Numbered from the stretch's first letter, positions 6,430 through 14,195 are shown. The stretch: DNA of 17,258 nucleotides from an uncultured Curtobacterium sp. (GCA_913774725.1 CAJYIG010000206.1:1-17258), one strand, 5' to 3'. Translations and numbers: made by a program. The notes: generated by a model from the sequence alone, not told the origin.

Positions 6430-6505
6430 GGGGCTATGGCGCAGTTGGTAGCGCGTCTCGTTCGCAATGAGAAGGTCAGGGGTTCGAATCCCCTTAGCTC
6501 CACCA
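6430..6505 (+). tRNA. tRNA-Ala (anticodon CGC), CCA encoded
   Basis: This is a 76-nt cloverleaf. The acceptor stem GGGGCTA pairs with TAGCTCC (one G-U). The D-arm is GCGC AGTTGGTA GCGC. The anticodon stem TCTCG/TGAGA encloses the loop TTCGCAA, so the anticodon is CGC, reading GCG alanine codons. The T-arm AGGGG TTCGAAT CCCCT is perfect. Discriminator A and CCA (6503-6505) are encoded. It has its own promoter and a perfect terminator hairpin 8 bases downstream. Confidence 0.97.
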
Positions 6506-6513
6506 AGCAGCAG

Positions 6514-6543
6514 CGAAGGGCCACCCGATCGGGTGGCCCTTCG
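6514..6543. terminator. Perfect 13-bp hairpin after the tRNA gene, likely bidirectional
   Basis: Arms 6514-6526 and 6531-6543 are fully complementary with a GATC loop. It serves the tRNA on the plus strand and the convergent gene that ends at 6565 on the minus strand. Confidence 0.85.
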
Positions 6544-6564
6544 TCGTTCCCGGTGGCGACGGCG

Positions 6565-6948
6565 TCAGCTCGGGATGCTGTCCGTCAGGACGCCCGCCTG
6601 CGCGAGTGAGGCGTGGATCGCGTTCGCGGCCTGCTCGAACGCCCGGTTGCCCCGCGCGACGCCGAGTGCACCGCCCTTGACCGCCGACCGGCCCGACCCG
6701 CGGAGCAGTCGCGCGACCGCTCGTCCGTCGGGCGCGACCATGAGCTGTACGTCGAGGCGGGTGTGGAAGGTCCGGTCGTTCAGCAGGCCGGCGACGATCA
6801 GGGTCAGTCCCAGGCTGCCGCGGGTGGCCAGCAGGGTCCCCTGGTCGCCGTCGGCGACGGTGTAGCCCTCGCGGACGAGGGCGTCGCGGACGATCGCTCG
6901 GGTGGACTCGGGATCGGCGGCGACGAAGAAGTCGTGGCTCTCGGGCAT
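6565..6948 (-). CDS. Conserved hypothetical protein, 127 residues
   Basis: I do not recognise a named domain. The protein is soluble-looking, with one moderately hydrophobic segment (RGSLGLTLIVAGLLND, about residues 43-58) that reads more like a buried beta-alpha unit than a membrane helix. The pattern DFFVAADPESTRAIVRDALVREGYTV followed by GTLLATRGSLG resembles small alpha-beta ligand- or lipid-binding folds, but this is only an impression. The ATG at 6948 has GGAAGGA about 11 bases upstream, and no closer start has a better site. It converges with the tRNA gene and is divergent from the lipoprotein gene. Coding is supported by a regular GC-rich third position and the absence of a longer overlapping frame. 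Confidence 0.75.
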   Translation of the reverse strand: MPESHDFFVAADPESTRAIVRDALVREGYTVADGDQGTLLATRGSLGLTLIVAGLLNDRTFHTRLDVQLMVAPDGRAVARLLRGSGRSAVKGGALGVARGNRAFEQAANAIHASLAQAGVLTDSIPS

Positions 6949-7007
6949 GTGCGGTCTGATCCTTCCGGCAGATGGTGTGCTGCCAGCGATCCTGCCGTAC
7001 CGTCGCC

Positions 7008-7013
7008 TACCCT
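7008..7013 (+). promoter_or_regulatory. -10 box of lipoprotein gene promoter
   Basis: TACCCT lies 9 bases before ATG 7023. A second TACCGT is found at 6998-7003. No Shine-Dalgarno sequence is visible, suggesting a leaderless or near-leaderless transcript. Confidence 0.45.
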
Positions 7014-7022
7014 GGTCGGGAC

Positions 7023-8075
7023 ATGACTGCTTCGTTCACCCGCCGTTCCCTGCTGTCGCTCGTCGGCGTCGCCGGCATCGGGGTCGCCGTCGCGGCCTGT
7101 TCACGCGGTGACGATGCTTCGCCGAGCGCGACCGGTCGCGCCGGAGCCGGGTCCGACGGGACGCCCGCGAGCGGGTCGTCGTCGGACGCCCGCCCCGTGG
7201 CCTCCTCGATCGAGCCCGCGCAGGTCCCGCTCGCCGGCGGCGTGACGGTGACGGTGACGGGGACGGGCCTCGCGGCGGTGCGGGGCGTCACGGTCGGCGG
7301 GATCGCCGCGCGTGACGTGCAGGCCTCCGGCACGACGGTCACCTTCACGGCACCGCACCAGGCGATGTACACGGCCGGGTCCGCCGACGTCGCGCTGTTC
7401 ACCACCGCGATCGAGCCGAGCCCGTCGGCGAACCAGTCCTCGGACGGCAACGGCAGCGCCGCGAACGACGGGCAGGCCGGCACCACCCAGGACCAGGCGA
7501 CCGCGAGTCCGACGCCGACCGCCGCGTCGACGCCGGACGCCTCCGCCGCGGTGGCGACGACGTCGGTGGCGTACACGGCGCTCACGGCGGTCGACCGGCA
7601 GCTCGAGTACGCGATGCGGTACTGGAAGGACTACAACCTCGCCGAGTACGGCACGATGAACCCGATCGGCGGGGACTGCGCCAACTACGTCAGCCAGACG
7701 CTGATCGCCCGCGGGTGGCAGCAGCGCGACGACTGGTACAGCCGCGCCGCCGGCGCGCAGCACAGTGCGACGTGGACGTACTGCCCGGCGATGGACCCGT
7801 GGATGACCGAGAACGCTGCGACGTTCGGGTTGACCCGCCGGTCCCTCGACGAGCGCAGCAAGGTCAAGGTCGGCGACATCGTGTTCTACGACTGGAACGA
7901 CAACCAGTCGCCCGACCACGTGACCATCGTGTCCGAGGTCTTCACCGAACCGGACGGCACGGTCCGCATCAAGTCGGCGAGCCACAACCAGGACGGCCCG
8001 TACCGCGACCTCGACGAGATGATCACCGTGCAGCACCCCGGCGGTACGGCCTGGTTCCACACGTTCGACGCGTAG
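7023..8075 (+). CDS. Tat-type lipoprotein with IPT/TIG domain and putative amidase (Amidase_6) domain
   Basis: This is a 350-residue surface protein. The N-terminus has a twin-arginine motif TRRSLLSL (Arg7-Arg8), a hydrophobic core and the lipobox VAAC with Cys26, so it should be exported by Tat and lipid-anchored. Residues ~58-130 read as an IPT/TIG immunoglobulin-like fold (PVASSIEPAQVPLAGGVTVTVTG). A Ser/Thr/Ala-rich linker spans ~131-182. Residues ~185-350 match the putative amidase domain (Amidase_6): catalytic Cys219 in GGDCANYVSQ, His299 in SPDHVTIV, and SASHNQDG at 318-325 as a likely third part of the site. The architecture suggests cleavage of peptidoglycan stem-peptide or another amide bond at the cell surface; the substrate is unknown. 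The gene ends 15 bases from the convergent mannosyltransferase gene. Confidence 0.87.
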   Translation: MTASFTRRSLLSLVGVAGIGVAVAACSRGDDASPSATGRAGAGSDGTPASGSSSDARPVASSIEPAQVPLAGGVTVTVTGTGLAAVRGVTVGGIAARDVQASGTTVTFTAPHQAMYTAGSADVALFTTAIEPSPSANQSSDGNGSAANDGQAGTTQDQATASPTPTAASTPDASAAVATTSVAYTALTAVDRQLEYAMRYWKDYNLAEYGTMNPIGGDCANYVSQTLIARGWQQRDDWYSRAAGAQHSATWTYCPAMDPWMTENAATFGLTRRSLDERSKVKVGDIVFYDWNDNQSPDHVTIVSEVFTEPDGTVRIKSASHNQDGPYRDLDEMITVQHPGGTAWFHTFDA

Positions 8076-8091
8076 CGGCGCCGTCGCCGCT
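8074..8091. terminator. Compact hairpin overlapping both convergent stop codons
   Basis: AGCGGCG at 8074-8080 and CGCCGCT at 8085-8091 pair perfectly around CCGT. The stem includes the last two bases of the lipoprotein TAG and one base of the mannosyltransferase TGA. It is short and has no T-run, so its strength is uncertain. Confidence 0.5.
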
Positions 8092-9326
8092 CAGGGGTAG
8101 CCGAGGAACCAGGTCAGCACGACCGCGACCGCCTGCAGGCACACGCCGACGACCAGCCACGCGACGGTCCGCCGCCGGGTCCCCGTGAACACGTCCGCCC
8201 CGAGCAGCGGCGCCGTCGGCATGAGCAACCGCGGCAGGCTCTGCTGCGGCAGGAACACCGCCACCAGGTAGAGCGCGTACGCGGCGGTGAACGAGACGAC
8301 GTCGACGCCGAGCGCCCGCACACCCCGGCGCGTCCAGAACCACAGCCCGCCGGCGAGCACGACGACCACGAGCACGACCCCGAGCGCCCCGAGCCACGTC
8401 GAGGCCATCGTGAACCACGGGGTCAGCGGCGCGAAGTGCTGCCGCCCGACGAACCCGACCCACCACGACAGCTCGGTCTCGAGGTACGCGTCCGGCCGCC
8501 CCGTCACCGCCGAGGCCACGACCGGCCACGCCAGCCCCGCCGCCGCGATCCCGAGCCCCGCGACGACGATCGCCACGGCGTCCCGGACCGAGAGCGCCCG
8601 GCGCTCCTGCACGAGCCGCACGACCAGGTGCACGGCGAGGGCCACGGCGAGCGCGAGCACCCCCGGCTTCGTGAACGCCGCGACGAGCCCGAGCGGCAGC
8701 ACGAACCGGTACTGCCGGTGCACCAGGGCGAGCAGGGCGCCGAACAGGAGGAGCAGGAAGGTGCTCTCGGCGTAGGCCACCTGCAGCAGGAACCCCGTCG
8801 GGGCGACGGCGAACAGCGCGGTCGCCCGCGTCGCCCGGCGGTCGTCGGACACCGCACGCACCAGCCGCCAGAGCACGACGCACGCTCCCGCCCCGGCGAC
8901 GGTGGCGACGAGCACGCCGGCCGCCCAGAAGGACCCGCCCACGAGCGGCTGCACCACCCGCGCCAGCGCCGGGAACACCGGCAGGAACGCCCACGGGTTC
9001 GGCAGCACGTGCCCGTCGGCGTCGGTCGGCAGCGTCGCCGGGTAGCCGTGCTCCGCGATGGTCCGGTAGAACGAGGCGTCCCACGACCCGAGGAACGACA
9101 GGAAGGTCCCCTCGCGTCGGTACGACGCGAACGGCCAGCCGTTCGCCCGGGCGAGCAGCCAGACCGTGAGCAGCAGGACGGTGCTGACCACACGGGAAGC
9201 CAGCCACACGGTCAGGGGAGCCGTCCACCCGCGGTGCCGTCCCTCCAGACCGACCGCGAGCAGACGACGGACGCGAGCCGGCAGCCTCGGCCGGGAGGCT
9301 CGGGTCGTCTCCGCCGGGTCGGTCAC
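8091..9326 (-). CDS. PIG-V-like polyprenyl-phosphate mannosyltransferase (multi-pass membrane protein)
   Basis: This is a 411-residue protein with roughly nine to ten hydrophobic helices, of the GT-C fold. The motif SWDASFYRTIAEHGYP (residues 81-96) after the first membrane helix, then NPWAFLPVFPALARVV and GFLLQVAYAESTFLLLLFG, are characteristic of PIG-V/Gpi18-like mannosyltransferases. Such enzymes take mannose from a polyprenyl-phosphate donor on the outer face of the membrane. Asp83 is the likely catalytic residue of the first loop. In actinobacteria, relatives act on lipomannan-type or protein glycans; the acceptor here is unknown. The GTG at 9326 was chosen because GGGAGG sits 8 bases upstream. 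A longer reading is open to 9512 but would overlap the hydrolase gene start and its extra part lacks any conserved feature. Confidence 0.85.
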   Translation of the reverse strand: MTDPAETTRASRPRLPARVRRLLAVGLEGRHRGWTAPLTVWLASRVVSTVLLLTVWLLARANGWPFASYRREGTFLSFLGSWDASFYRTIAEHGYPATLPTDADGHVLPNPWAFLPVFPALARVVQPLVGGSFWAAGVLVATVAGAGACVVLWRLVRAVSDDRRATRATALFAVAPTGFLLQVAYAESTFLLLLFGALLALVHRQYRFVLPLGLVAAFTKPGVLALAVALAVHLVVRLVQERRALSVRDAVAIVVAGLGIAAAGLAWPVVASAVTGRPDAYLETELSWWVGFVGRQHFAPLTPWFTMASTWLGALGVVLVVVVLAGGLWFWTRRGVRALGVDVVSFTAAYALYLVAVFLPQQSLPRLLMPTAPLLGADVFTGTRRRTVAWLVVGVCLQAVAVVLTWFLGYP

Positions 9327-9471
9327 CGACCGATCCTCCCACCTCCACCCCGCGGCGCCGGCCCGTGCGCTCCTGTCCGGTCGCCGCACGGGGGCCGCGC
9401 CGGTCAGGAACCGCCAGGCCGCGAGGCGTTGCATCGGGCACGTTCCCTGGAAACCATCGACAGGAGGAATC

Positions 9472-10323
9472 ATGCCCTTCATCACCGTCGGCGCCGAGAA
9501 CGGCCACGACATCGACCTGCACTACGACGACCTCGGCTCCGGCGACCCGGTCGTCCTGGTCCACGGCTGGCCGCTCTCCGGCCGCTCGTGGGAGGGCCAG
9601 GTGCCCGCACTGGTCGAGGCCGGCCACCGCGTCATCGCCTACGACCGTCGCGGGTTCGGGCAGTCGTCGCAGCCGTGGGGCGGTTACGACTACGACACCT
9701 TCGCCGCGGACCTCGACAAGCTCATCACCGAGCTCGACCTGACGAACGTCACCCTGATCGGGTTCTCGATGGGCGGCGGCGAGCTCGCGCGCTACGTCTC
9801 GACCTACGGCACCTCGAAGATCGGGAAGCTGGTGTTCGCCAGCGCGGTGCCGCCGTACCTCTGGAAGTCGGACGACAACCCCGACGGCGCGGTCGACCAG
9901 GACCTCGCCGACTGGTTCTCGAACGGCATCACGGGCGACCGTCCCGCGTTCCTGCACCAGTTCGTCGACATGTTCTACACCCCGGGTGGTGAGCCGGGTC
10001 TGCTGAAGAAGCCGCTCGTCAGCGACGACCAGCGCGCCTACGACCTGGCGATCGCCGAGCTCGCGTCGCCGAAGGGCACGCTCGACTGCACGGTGGCGTT
10101 CGCGACGACCGACTTCCGCGACGACCTGACGAAGGTCGACGTCCCGACGCTCGTCATCCACGGCGACTCGGACGGCATCGTGCCCTTCGAGGCGTCGGGC
10201 AAGCGCACCGCCGAGGCGATCCCGAACGCGCAGGTCCACGTCATCGAGGGGGGTCCGCACGGCGTGCTGGCCTCGCACACGGACGAGTGGAACGAGGCGG
10301 TCCTGCGCTTCCTGGCGTCCTGA
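9472..10323 (+). CDS. Alpha/beta hydrolase, cofactor-free haloperoxidase / esterase family
   Basis: This is a 283-residue cytosolic protein. The triad is in place: the nucleophile elbow GFSMGG with Ser99, Asp234 in HGDSDGIVPFE and His263 in GGPHGV. The oxyanion region HGWPLSGRSWE (31-41) and YDRRGFGQSSQP (58-68) are typical of the so-called non-haem chloroperoxidases. These are mostly esterases or perhydrolases that make peracids from carboxylic acids and peroxide, so the halogenating activity in the name is usually a side effect. ATG 9472 has a strong AGGAGG at 9462-9467, which differs from the leaderless neighbours. It is divergent from the mannosyltransferase across 145 bases in which I see no convincing promoter or operator. 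Natural substrate unknown. Confidence 0.92.
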   Translation: MPFITVGAENGHDIDLHYDDLGSGDPVVLVHGWPLSGRSWEGQVPALVEAGHRVIAYDRRGFGQSSQPWGGYDYDTFAADLDKLITELDLTNVTLIGFSMGGGELARYVSTYGTSKIGKLVFASAVPPYLWKSDDNPDGAVDQDLADWFSNGITGDRPAFLHQFVDMFYTPGGEPGLLKKPLVSDDQRAYDLAIAELASPKGTLDCTVAFATTDFRDDLTKVDVPTLVIHGDSDGIVPFEASGKRTAEAIPNAQVHVIEGGPHGVLASHTDEWNEAVLRFLAS

Positions 10324-10332
10324 CTCCTTCCC

Positions 10333-10409
10333 GTTGCGTCTCGCACGACGCAACGTGGGCGGCTCCTCGCAGCGGTACAGCGCTGCGCAGGGTCGCCCAC
10401 GTTGCGTTC
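10333..10409. terminator. Nested inverted repeats between convergent genes, likely terminator
   Basis: Three stems can form. A 16-base outer stem (10348-10363 with 10392-10407, one mismatch) encloses a perfect 7-bp hairpin (10368-10374 with 10381-10387). The left arm can instead fold locally, because GTTGCGTC at 10333-10340 pairs perfectly with GACGCAAC at 10347-10354. The word GTTGCGT or its complement thus occurs three times. It lies between the hydrolase stop (10323) and the GH2 stop (10450). No T-run. Confidence 0.7.
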
Positions 10410-10449
10410 TGCGGGGCAGCTCGCCCGAGCCTCCGTGCCCGCGCGCGTC

Positions 10450-12318
10450 TCAGCGCCCGGTGACCGCGGCGCGGATGCGCTCGATCGGGACCTTCGGGGT
10501 GCGGTCGGCGTTGAGCAGTCCGTTCGTCTCCTGCACCGTGTCCGTCAGCTGCGTCCAGCACGAGCCGGCCAGGAACGCACTCGCCCGGACCCCGTCGTAG
10601 AGCGCCGTGATCCGCGCCACCCAGTCGTCATCGTCGACCGCCGATGTGTAGCCCCACCCGTCCTCACGCTTCGCGCCGGGCTGGAAGTCCACGCCGCCGA
10701 ACTCCGTGAGCATGACCGGCTGGCCCTCGTCCACTGCGCCGCCGACCAGGATCCGACGGTCGGCCGGGCCGCGTCCGCCGAGCAGCGCCGTGCGTGCGGC
10801 GTCGTCGGCGTAGGTGGCTGCGAGCCGGGCACCGTCGCCCTCGTAGTCGTGCACGGTGACGATGTCCGAGTTCGTGTGCTCCCACCCGTCGTTCGAGATC
10901 ACGGGCCGGGTCGGGTCGAGCGCCCGGGTGACGTCGGCGAGCGACCGGGCGTAGGCCTGCTGCGCGGGGTCGGTCGCGACGTGCTGCACGCCCCAGCTCT
11001 CGTTCGCCGGTACCCAGGTGACGATCGAGGGGTGGGAGGCGTCGCGCTCGACGGCGTCCATCCACTCCCGCACCAGTCGCTGCACGGCGAGCGGGGAGAA
11101 GGCGTAGGCGCCGGGTGCCTCACCCCAGACGAGCAGCCCGAGCCGGTCCGCCCAGTACAGGACCCGCGGGTCCTCGATCTTCTGGTGGTTCCGTGCGGCG
11201 GTGAAGCCGAGCTCCTTGATGAGCTCGACCTCGCGGCGGAGTGCCTGCCGTGACGGCGCCGCCAGGTGCGACTCCGGCCAGTAGCCCTGGTTGAGCACGC
11301 TCCGGACGTCGTACGCGCGGCCGTTCAGCAGGAAGGCCCCGCCGTCGACGCCCACCGTGCGGACGCCGAAGTAGCTCGAGACGGCGTCGAGGGGCTCGGG
11401 TCCCTCGGCGGGGAGCAGGCTGACGACGGCGTCCACCAGGCGCGGGGTCTCGGGCGACCAGACGAGTTCGTCCTCGGCCTGGCCGTTCTGCTGCCGGGCG
11501 ACCGGCACGACGACCTCGACCTCGTGCGCGTGCACCGGGACGACGGCCTCGACGGTGGCGAGGTCCTCGTCGCCTTCGTGCCACCGTGCCGTGATCCGGA
11601 CGCGGGCACCGGCCGGGCGTTCGCCGGAGAGCCGCACGGTCAGGCGCATCGTCGCGTGGTCGACGTTGGTCCAGCGCAGGCCCGCGATCGACGCCGTCGG
11701 GACGGCCTCGAGCCACACCGTCTGCCAGATCCCGGTGGTGCGGCGGTACCAGATCGCGTGCGGGTGCTCGTGCCAGTCCTGCTTGCCGCGCGGCTGGGTG
11801 ACGTCGTGTGGGTCGTCCTCGGCACGGACGACCAGGGTGTGCGCCGTGTCCGGGTCGGTGCCGAGCGCCTCGGTCACGTCGAGCGTGAAGGGGGTGTGCC
11901 CGCCCTCGTGCTCGCCGATGAACTGTCCGTCCACCCAGACCCGCGCGCGGTGGTCGACGGCGCCGAAGTGCAGCAGGAGCCGGGGTGCCGCACCGCCGTA
12001 CCCGGCGGCGTCGAGCTCGGCGCGGGTGATCGTCCGGGCGTACCAGACCACGGGGTGGAACCCGGGCTCGTCGATGCCCGACGCCGGTGACTCGGGCGGG
12101 AACGGCACCACGATGTCCCGCGCGTCGGGGAACCCGGTGCGCCAGGCGGGGTCGTCGCCGGTGTTCCGGAACGACCACGTCCCGTCGAGGTCGGCCCACG
12201 CACCGCGGAGCATCTGCGGTCGCGGGTACGAGCCGTCCTGGTCGGACGCGCGGGGGAGTCCCGAGGGCGGGCGGGGTGGGGACAGTGGGGCGGCGACGGT
12301 GCCGTCGAGCGAGCTCAT
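10450..12318 (-). CDS. Glycoside hydrolase family 2 protein (beta-galactosidase/glucuronidase-like)
   Basis: This is a 622-residue retaining glycosidase. The N-terminal jelly-roll sugar-binding domain (about 40-205) includes GTWSFR, WYARTI, LLLHFGAVDHRARVWVDG and TGIWQTVWLE. An Ig-like domain follows (~206-318), then the TIM barrel (~319-618) starting FGVRTVGVDGGAFLLNG. The acid/base is Glu440 in VPANESWG and the nucleophile is Glu539 in MLTEFGG, both intact. No signal peptide is present, so it acts on imported oligosaccharides. The size is close to beta-glucuronidases and short GH2 enzymes, well under the ~1000 residues of LacZ; the sugar specificity cannot be read off. ATG 12318 is 6 bases after a -10 box. 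It is transcribed divergently from maltokinase, and a LacI-type operator overlaps its -35. Confidence 0.92.
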   Translation of the reverse strand: MSSLDGTVAAPLSPPRPPSGLPRASDQDGSYPRPQMLRGAWADLDGTWSFRNTGDDPAWRTGFPDARDIVVPFPPESPASGIDEPGFHPVVWYARTITRAELDAAGYGGAAPRLLLHFGAVDHRARVWVDGQFIGEHEGGHTPFTLDVTEALGTDPDTAHTLVVRAEDDPHDVTQPRGKQDWHEHPHAIWYRRTTGIWQTVWLEAVPTASIAGLRWTNVDHATMRLTVRLSGERPAGARVRITARWHEGDEDLATVEAVVPVHAHEVEVVVPVARQQNGQAEDELVWSPETPRLVDAVVSLLPAEGPEPLDAVSSYFGVRTVGVDGGAFLLNGRAYDVRSVLNQGYWPESHLAAPSRQALRREVELIKELGFTAARNHQKIEDPRVLYWADRLGLLVWGEAPGAYAFSPLAVQRLVREWMDAVERDASHPSIVTWVPANESWGVQHVATDPAQQAYARSLADVTRALDPTRPVISNDGWEHTNSDIVTVHDYEGDGARLAATYADDAARTALLGGRGPADRRILVGGAVDEGQPVMLTEFGGVDFQPGAKREDGWGYTSAVDDDDWVARITALYDGVRASAFLAGSCWTQLTDTVQETNGLLNADRTPKVPIERIRAAVTGR

Positions 12319-12324
12319 GCGACC

Positions 12325-12353
12325 ATGCTGGCCGTTTCGTACATCGTTGTAAA
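12325..12353 (-). promoter_or_regulatory. Promoter of GH2 gene with overlapping LacI-type operator
   Basis: On the minus strand, TTTACA (12353-12348) is followed by exactly 17 bases and then CAGCAT (12330-12325), 6 bases before the ATG. Over the -35 lies TACATCGTTGTA (12340-12351, plus-strand reading), a near-perfect palindrome with central CG, the form used by LacI-family repressors. This suggests sugar-controlled repression; no regulator gene is in the window. Confidence 0.5.
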
Positions 12354-12382
12354 GACCGTCGGGCGCGGCGGGGGCCAGTCAT

Positions 12383-12398
12383 CCGGGACGCGTCCCGG
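12383..12398. promoter_or_regulatory. Perfect 16-bp palindrome upstream of maltokinase, candidate operator
   Basis: CCGGGACG followed by CGTCCCGG is a perfect 8+8 dyad without spacer. It covers the place where the -35 of the maltokinase promoter should be (its -10 is at 12409). It is distinct in sequence from the LacI-like site of the divergent gene. It is GC-only apart from one A and one T, so chance is a real alternative. Confidence 0.4.
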
Positions 12399-12408
12399 CA
12401 CCGGCGCG

Positions 12409-12414
12409 TACCGT
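12409..12414 (+). promoter_or_regulatory. -10 box of leaderless maltokinase promoter
   Basis: TACCGT lies 7 bases before ATG 12422, with no Shine-Dalgarno sequence between. Confidence 0.5.
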
Positions 12415-12421
12415 TCGCTGC

Positions 12422-13699
12422 ATGAGCGCCGAGGCACCCGAGCACGTCGACGACCGCACGCTGGAGGGCTGGATCGCACGCCAGCGCTGGTACGCCGCGA
12501 AGGGCGGGACCCCGGCCCTGCGCACGGTCGCCGAGACCGACGGCACCCGGCTCGTGCTCGACGACGCCCCGACCGGTGCCGTGCTCTACCAGGTGCCCGT
12601 CACGGCCGGGGGTCCGCCCGGCGCCGATCCCGTCGACGCCACCACCGACACCGACTGGGTGCAGCAGCTCGCCGCGCGCATCGACGCCGACCCCGAGAGC
12701 CTCCGACCGATCGGCGAGGTCACCGCGTCCCGGGTCCTCTCCGGCGAGCAGTCCAACACCTCGGTCATCTGCGACACGGCGTCCGGCGACCAGGTCATCA
12801 TCAAGGTCTTCCGCGTCCTGCACCACGGCGACAACCCCGACGTCACCACGCAGCTCGCGCTCTCCGCCGCGGGCAGCGCGCGCGTACCGACCGTCCACGG
12901 CGCCCAGCGGGCGACCTGGCCCGACCCCGGCCGTCCCGACGGCACGGCGTCCGGGCACCTCGCCTTCGCGCAGGAGTTCCTGCCCGGGCTCGAGGACGCC
13001 TGGCGCGTCGCCCTCCGCGACGCCCGGACCGGCACCCCGTGGGACGACCGGGCGGCCGCGCTCGGTGCGGCGCTCGCCGAGGTGCACCGCACGCTCGCCA
13101 CCGCCCTGCCGACCGAGCCCGCCGACGAGGCCCGCCGCGAGGCCGCGGTCGCGACGATGCGGGCCCGCCTCGACGCCGCCGTCCGCGAGGCCCCGACCGT
13201 CGAGCCGCACGTCGATGCGATCCGTGCGGTGTACGACCGTGCCGCCGCCTCGCACTGGCCGGACCTGCAGCGGATCCACGGCGACCTGCACCTCGGTCAG
13301 GTGCTCGCCGCACCGGAGCCGCGCGGGTGGGTGTTCCTGGACTTCGAGGGGGAGCCGCTCCGCCCGCTCGCCGAACGGTCACTGCCCGACTCGACGCTCC
13401 GGGACGTCGCCGGGATGCTCCGGTCCTTCGACTACGTCGCGGGCGCCCTCGCGCACGACGCCGAGTTCGTCGACGCGGGCGTCTGGGCGCAGGCGGCACG
13501 GCAGGCGTTCCTCGACGGCTACCGCCGGGGCACCGGCGGCGACCTGGTCGAGCACCGCGCACTGCTCGACGCCTTCGAGCTCGACAAGGCCGTCTACGAA
13601 GTGGTCTACGAGACGCGGAACCGGCCCGACTGGGCCGGCATCCCCCTGGCCGCGGTCGCGCGACTGGCCGCGGACGCAGCCCGGTCCGACCCGGCGTGA
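12422..13699 (+). CDS. mak: Maltokinase (maltose 1-phosphate forming)
   Basis: This 425-residue cytosolic kinase phosphorylates maltose with ATP to maltose 1-phosphate, the substrate of GlgE for alpha-1,4-glucan synthesis. The N-terminal cap has [16 protein letters not shown] (residues 14-29), the maltokinase hallmark. The kinase part has the ATP lysine in QVIIKVF (Lys128), the catalytic loop HGDLHLGQ (Asp288) and the metal-binding FLDFEGEP (Asp307). The C-terminus has [19 protein letters not shown] and [20 protein letters not shown], diagnostic for Mak/Pep2. It is slightly shorter than the usual ~440-455 residues. It normally sits with or is fused to treS and lies near glgE and glgB; none of these is next to it here. 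It shares its upstream region with the divergent GH2 gene. Confidence 0.93.
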   Translation: MSAEAPEHVDDRTLEGWIARQRWYAAKGGTPALRTVAETDGTRLVLDDAPTGAVLYQVPVTAGGPPGADPVDATTDTDWVQQLAARIDADPESLRPIGEVTASRVLSGEQSNTSVICDTASGDQVIIKVFRVLHHGDNPDVTTQLALSAAGSARVPTVHGAQRATWPDPGRPDGTASGHLAFAQEFLPGLEDAWRVALRDARTGTPWDDRAAALGAALAEVHRTLATALPTEPADEARREAAVATMRARLDAAVREAPTVEPHVDAIRAVYDRAAASHWPDLQRIHGDLHLGQVLAAPEPRGWVFLDFEGEPLRPLAERSLPDSTLRDVAGMLRSFDYVAGALAHDAEFVDAGVWAQAARQAFLDGYRRGTGGDLVEHRALLDAFELDKAVYEVVYETRNRPDWAGIPLAAVARLAADAARSDPA

Positions 13700-13708
13700 C
13701 CCGCTGAC

Positions 13709-13750
13709 GGACGGGAGGCGCGGTGTCGGCCGGCACCGCGCCTCCCGTCC
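13709..13750. terminator. Perfect 17-bp hairpin between maltokinase and DUF1844 genes
   Basis: Arms 13709-13725 and 13734-13750 are fully complementary with an 8-base loop, TCGGCCGG. It lies between two convergent stops (13699 and 13778), so it probably terminates both. No T-run follows on either strand. Confidence 0.88.
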
Positions 13751-13777
13751 CTCCCGTGGTGACGTCGACCGTCGTCG

Positions 13778-14182
13778 TCAGTTGACGGGTCCGGTGTACT
13801 TCTCGCCCGGACCCTTGCCCGGTGCGTCCGGGATGCTCGACGCCTCGCGGAACGCGAGCTGCACCGACCGCAGGCCGTCGCGGAGCGGACGGGCGTGGTG
13901 GTCGCCGATCTCGGTCGCCGCGGCGGTGACGAGTCCGGCGAGGGCAGTGATGAGCTTCCGTGCCTCGTCCAGGTCGGTCTGTTCCTGCGGGTCGTCCGCC
14001 AGGCCGACCTTGACGGCGGCCGCGCTGAGCAGGTGGACGGCCACGGTGTTGATCAGCTCGACCGCGGGGACCTCGGCGATGTCGCGGGCCTCGTCGCCGG
14101 CGTCGTACCGCTCGTCGGCCTGCACGGTGTCGGCCTGCACGATGTCGTCCTGCGCGGTGTCGTTCTCGGGGGTGTCGGGCAC
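13778..14182 (-). CDS. DUF1844 domain protein
   Basis: This is a 134-residue protein. Residues ~1-38 are acidic and variable (repeated VQAD, many Asp and Glu). The core [25 protein letters not shown] then [44 protein letters not shown] matches DUF1844, a mostly helical domain widespread in bacteria and without a proven role. In actinobacteria the gene is commonly found directly upstream of and divergent from infC, as here. The GTG at 14182 is set by AGAGGAG, 4 bases upstream. Its start region overlaps the infC promoter on the other strand, so the two genes share a control region of very few bases. A C-terminal GEKYTGPVN tail is also common in the family. Confidence 0.9.
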   Translation of the reverse strand: MPDTPENDTAQDDIVQADTVQADERYDAGDEARDIAEVPAVELINTVAVHLLSAAAVKVGLADDPQEQTDLDEARKLITALAGLVTAAATEIGDHHARPLRDGLRSVQLAFREASSIPDAPGKGPGEKYTGPVN

Positions 14183-14195
14183 GGTGCTCCTCTGC

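Noticed and set aside
9429..9457. TTGCAT-17-AACCAT as promoter of the hydrolase
   Set aside because: The implied transcription start falls within the gene's strong ribosome-binding site, so it would be cut off; the boxes are also weak.
9327..9512. N-terminal extension of the mannosyltransferase to an ATG at 9512
   Set aside because: It would overlap the hydrolase ribosome-binding site and start, has no conserved residues, and GTG 9326 has a good GGGAGG.
8023..10353. A 776-codon minus-strand frame across the lipoprotein end, mannosyltransferase and hydrolase
   Set aside because: It is a frame shadow common in very GC-rich DNA: Arg/Gly/Ala-rich, no domain, and it overlaps three genes with clear families.
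11120..13291. A 723-codon minus-strand frame over GH2 and maltokinase
   Set aside because: It overlaps GH2 in another frame and maltokinase in antisense; no conserved motifs.
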